NCBI GenBank assembly: GCA_002329525.1
Contig: DCTI01000165.1
Coordinates: 1-5,223 of the forward strand
DNA from: Negativicutes bacterium UBA1444
Lineage (GTDB): Bacteria; Bacillota; Negativicutes; UBA1444
Length of the DNA stretch: 5,223 bases
Direction of reading: 5' to 3'
The position numbers and the translations under genes were made by a program. Each line of letters opens with the position of its first letter. Position 1 is the first letter of the stretch. Below, in pieces: positions 4,469 through 5,223 of the stretch. The notes under the pieces are model-generated. The model ran no database searches and was not told the origin of the DNA. It saw nothing but the letters and a program-made list of their open reading frames with translations.

Positions 4469-5223
4469 ATGGCCAAAATAAGACGCAAGACCATCGAGCC
4501 GGCGGCTCGCGAGTATCTGAAATATGCCCGGGAGAACGGGATCGAGCTGTCCTGGAACAACTATGAGCGGATGCTGCCGCAGGACGGCTTCGGCCGTCTG
4601 GGGCTGAGCTGTGCCGACTGTGCCATGGGCCCGTGCCGCATCAGTCCTTTTGCCCGCGAATATGCGCGGACCGTGTGCGGCCTGGACGCGGACGAGCTGG
4701 CATACCGCAGCGCCATGCGCCTGATGGGCGCCGGACCGGAGAATACCCGCGATTTCATCGCCTCGCTGCTGCGCCGGGCGGAAAAGATCTGCGCCGTCCC
4801 GGCGGGCGCAAAAGACGGCAGCACCCGCGTCGGCCGCGGCGTGCTGCGCGCCGACATGATAAACATCTGCTGCGAGGGCGTGCCCTTTGACCGGGTGGGC
4901 GCGCTGGAGGCCGCCGCGGCCCGGGCCGGGGACATCGCTGCCGCCGCGGGCGCCGGGGGCTTTGGCATCAGCGTGGTCGGCCGGGTGTGCGGCAAGCGCC
5001 CCACGGCCGCCGGCGAGGGCGATGTCGAGTTTGCGATAATGACCGGCCTGGCGGACGGCTATGTGCTCGGCAGCGGCGCGGTGGGCCTGGGCCGCTGCGC
5101 GGCGGCGGGCTATGCCACCGCCGTGCTCTGCGCCGGACTGAGCGATGAGGACATACTGCGGGCCAGCGCCGATGCCTTTGCCCGCCGCGACCCGGAGCGC
5201 GTGAGAGCGGACGGCGAATGTGC
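4469..5223 (+). CDS. cooS: Divergent, shortened carbon monoxide dehydrogenase (CooS)-like protein, 5' part
   Basis: The first 251 residues are visible; the gene runs off the window. ATG 4469 follows AGGAGGT (4454-4460) by 8 bases. Residues 1-72 match the CooS N-terminus: AAREYLKYARENGIE, then PQDGFGRLGLSCADCAMGPC and VCG. The B-cluster cysteines C48, C51, C56 and C70 are all present. The two cysteines that bridge the dimer through the D-cluster are replaced by D39 and S47. After residue 100 about 120 residues of a normal CODH are absent, and the chain resumes at MINICCEGVPF (130-140), where canonical enzymes have NIVVHGHNP. The C-cluster histidine is therefore missing. C174 may replace one C-cluster cysteine, but the next expected one aligns with A204. 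The His-rich AHSDHG segment is also absent (GAGPENTRD). Ordinary CO oxidation at a Ni-Fe-S C-cluster is unlikely. It may belong to the short CooS-like proteins I recall being called mini-CooS, or bind a different cluster. GC content is much higher than in the upstream genes. Confidence 0.8.
   Translation, partial: MAKIRRKTIEPAAREYLKYARENGIELSWNNYERMLPQDGFGRLGLSCADCAMGPCRISPFAREYARTVCGLDADELAYRSAMRLMGAGPENTRDFIASLLRRAEKICAVPAGAKDGSTRVGRGVLRADMINICCEGVPFDRVGALEAAAARAGDIAAAAGAGGFGISVVGRVCGKRPTAAGEGDVEFAIMTGLADGYVLGSGAVGLGRCAAAGYATAVLCAGLSDEDILRASADAFARRDPERVRADGEC

Noticed and set aside
3529..4560. Long minus-strand open frame opposite the CooF-like gene
   Set aside because: The same reasoning applies. 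The plus strand carries a 16-cysteine polyferredoxin, which cannot be accidental.
4469..5223. Ordinary Ni-containing CO dehydrogenase
   Set aside because: Expected D-cluster cysteines and at least two C-cluster ligands are absent, and about 120 residues are missing by hand alignment.
1..5223. CRISPR array, tRNA or rRNA genes, insertion sequences
   Set aside because: No regularly spaced repeats beyond one tandem 9-mer, no tRNA-like cloverleaf, no transposase motifs and no terminal inverted repeats were seen on either strand.

Overview
The window looks like part of the chromosome of a strict anaerobe. Strong AGGAGG-type ribosome binding sites, a PrpR-type sigma-54 activator, a polyferredoxin and a carbon monoxide dehydrogenase (CODH/CooS)-like protein point to a Clostridia or Negativicutes-type Firmicute. 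A deltaproteobacterial anaerobe is not excluded. All genes are on the + strand and tightly packed. Both ends are cut: the first gene lacks its 5' part and the last lacks its 3' part.

Region 1 (1-468) holds the C-terminal part of an OmpR/PhoB-type response regulator. Its stop overlaps an ATG that opens only an 18-codon frame, where a sensor kinase gene would often begin. Region 2 (461-2362) is a complete sigma-54-dependent activator with a PrpR-type sensory domain, a PAS-like linker, an AAA+ domain with GAFTGA, and a Fis-type HTH. Region 3 (2363-2537) is a dense regulatory interval. It contains a tandem 9-base repeat (candidate activator site), an intrinsic terminator for the activator gene, a well-matched -24/-12 sigma-54 promoter, and a leader of about 56 bases with a small hairpin.

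Region 4 (2538-5223) is the operon that promoter should drive. It encodes a ferredoxin-domain protein with a C-terminal domain I do not recognise, a Cys/His-rich protein I do not recognise (ATGA overlap with the previous gene), a CooF-like protein with four 4Fe-4S sites, and the N-terminal 251 residues of a CooS-like protein. The CooS-like protein is the main oddity. By hand alignment it keeps the four B-cluster cysteines, has Asp and Ser where the D-cluster cysteines should be, lacks about 120 internal residues, and has lost at least two expected C-cluster ligands in the visible part. It is therefore unlikely to be an ordinary Ni-CODH.

Taken together, the window reads as a self-contained cassette. 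A ligand-sensing sigma-54 activator sits directly upstream of a sigma-54 promoter that controls an iron-sulfur electron-transfer operon ending in a reduced CODH homologue. Its substrate cannot be named from the sequence. GC content and codon choice also shift markedly in the CooS-like gene, which may indicate separate ancestry.
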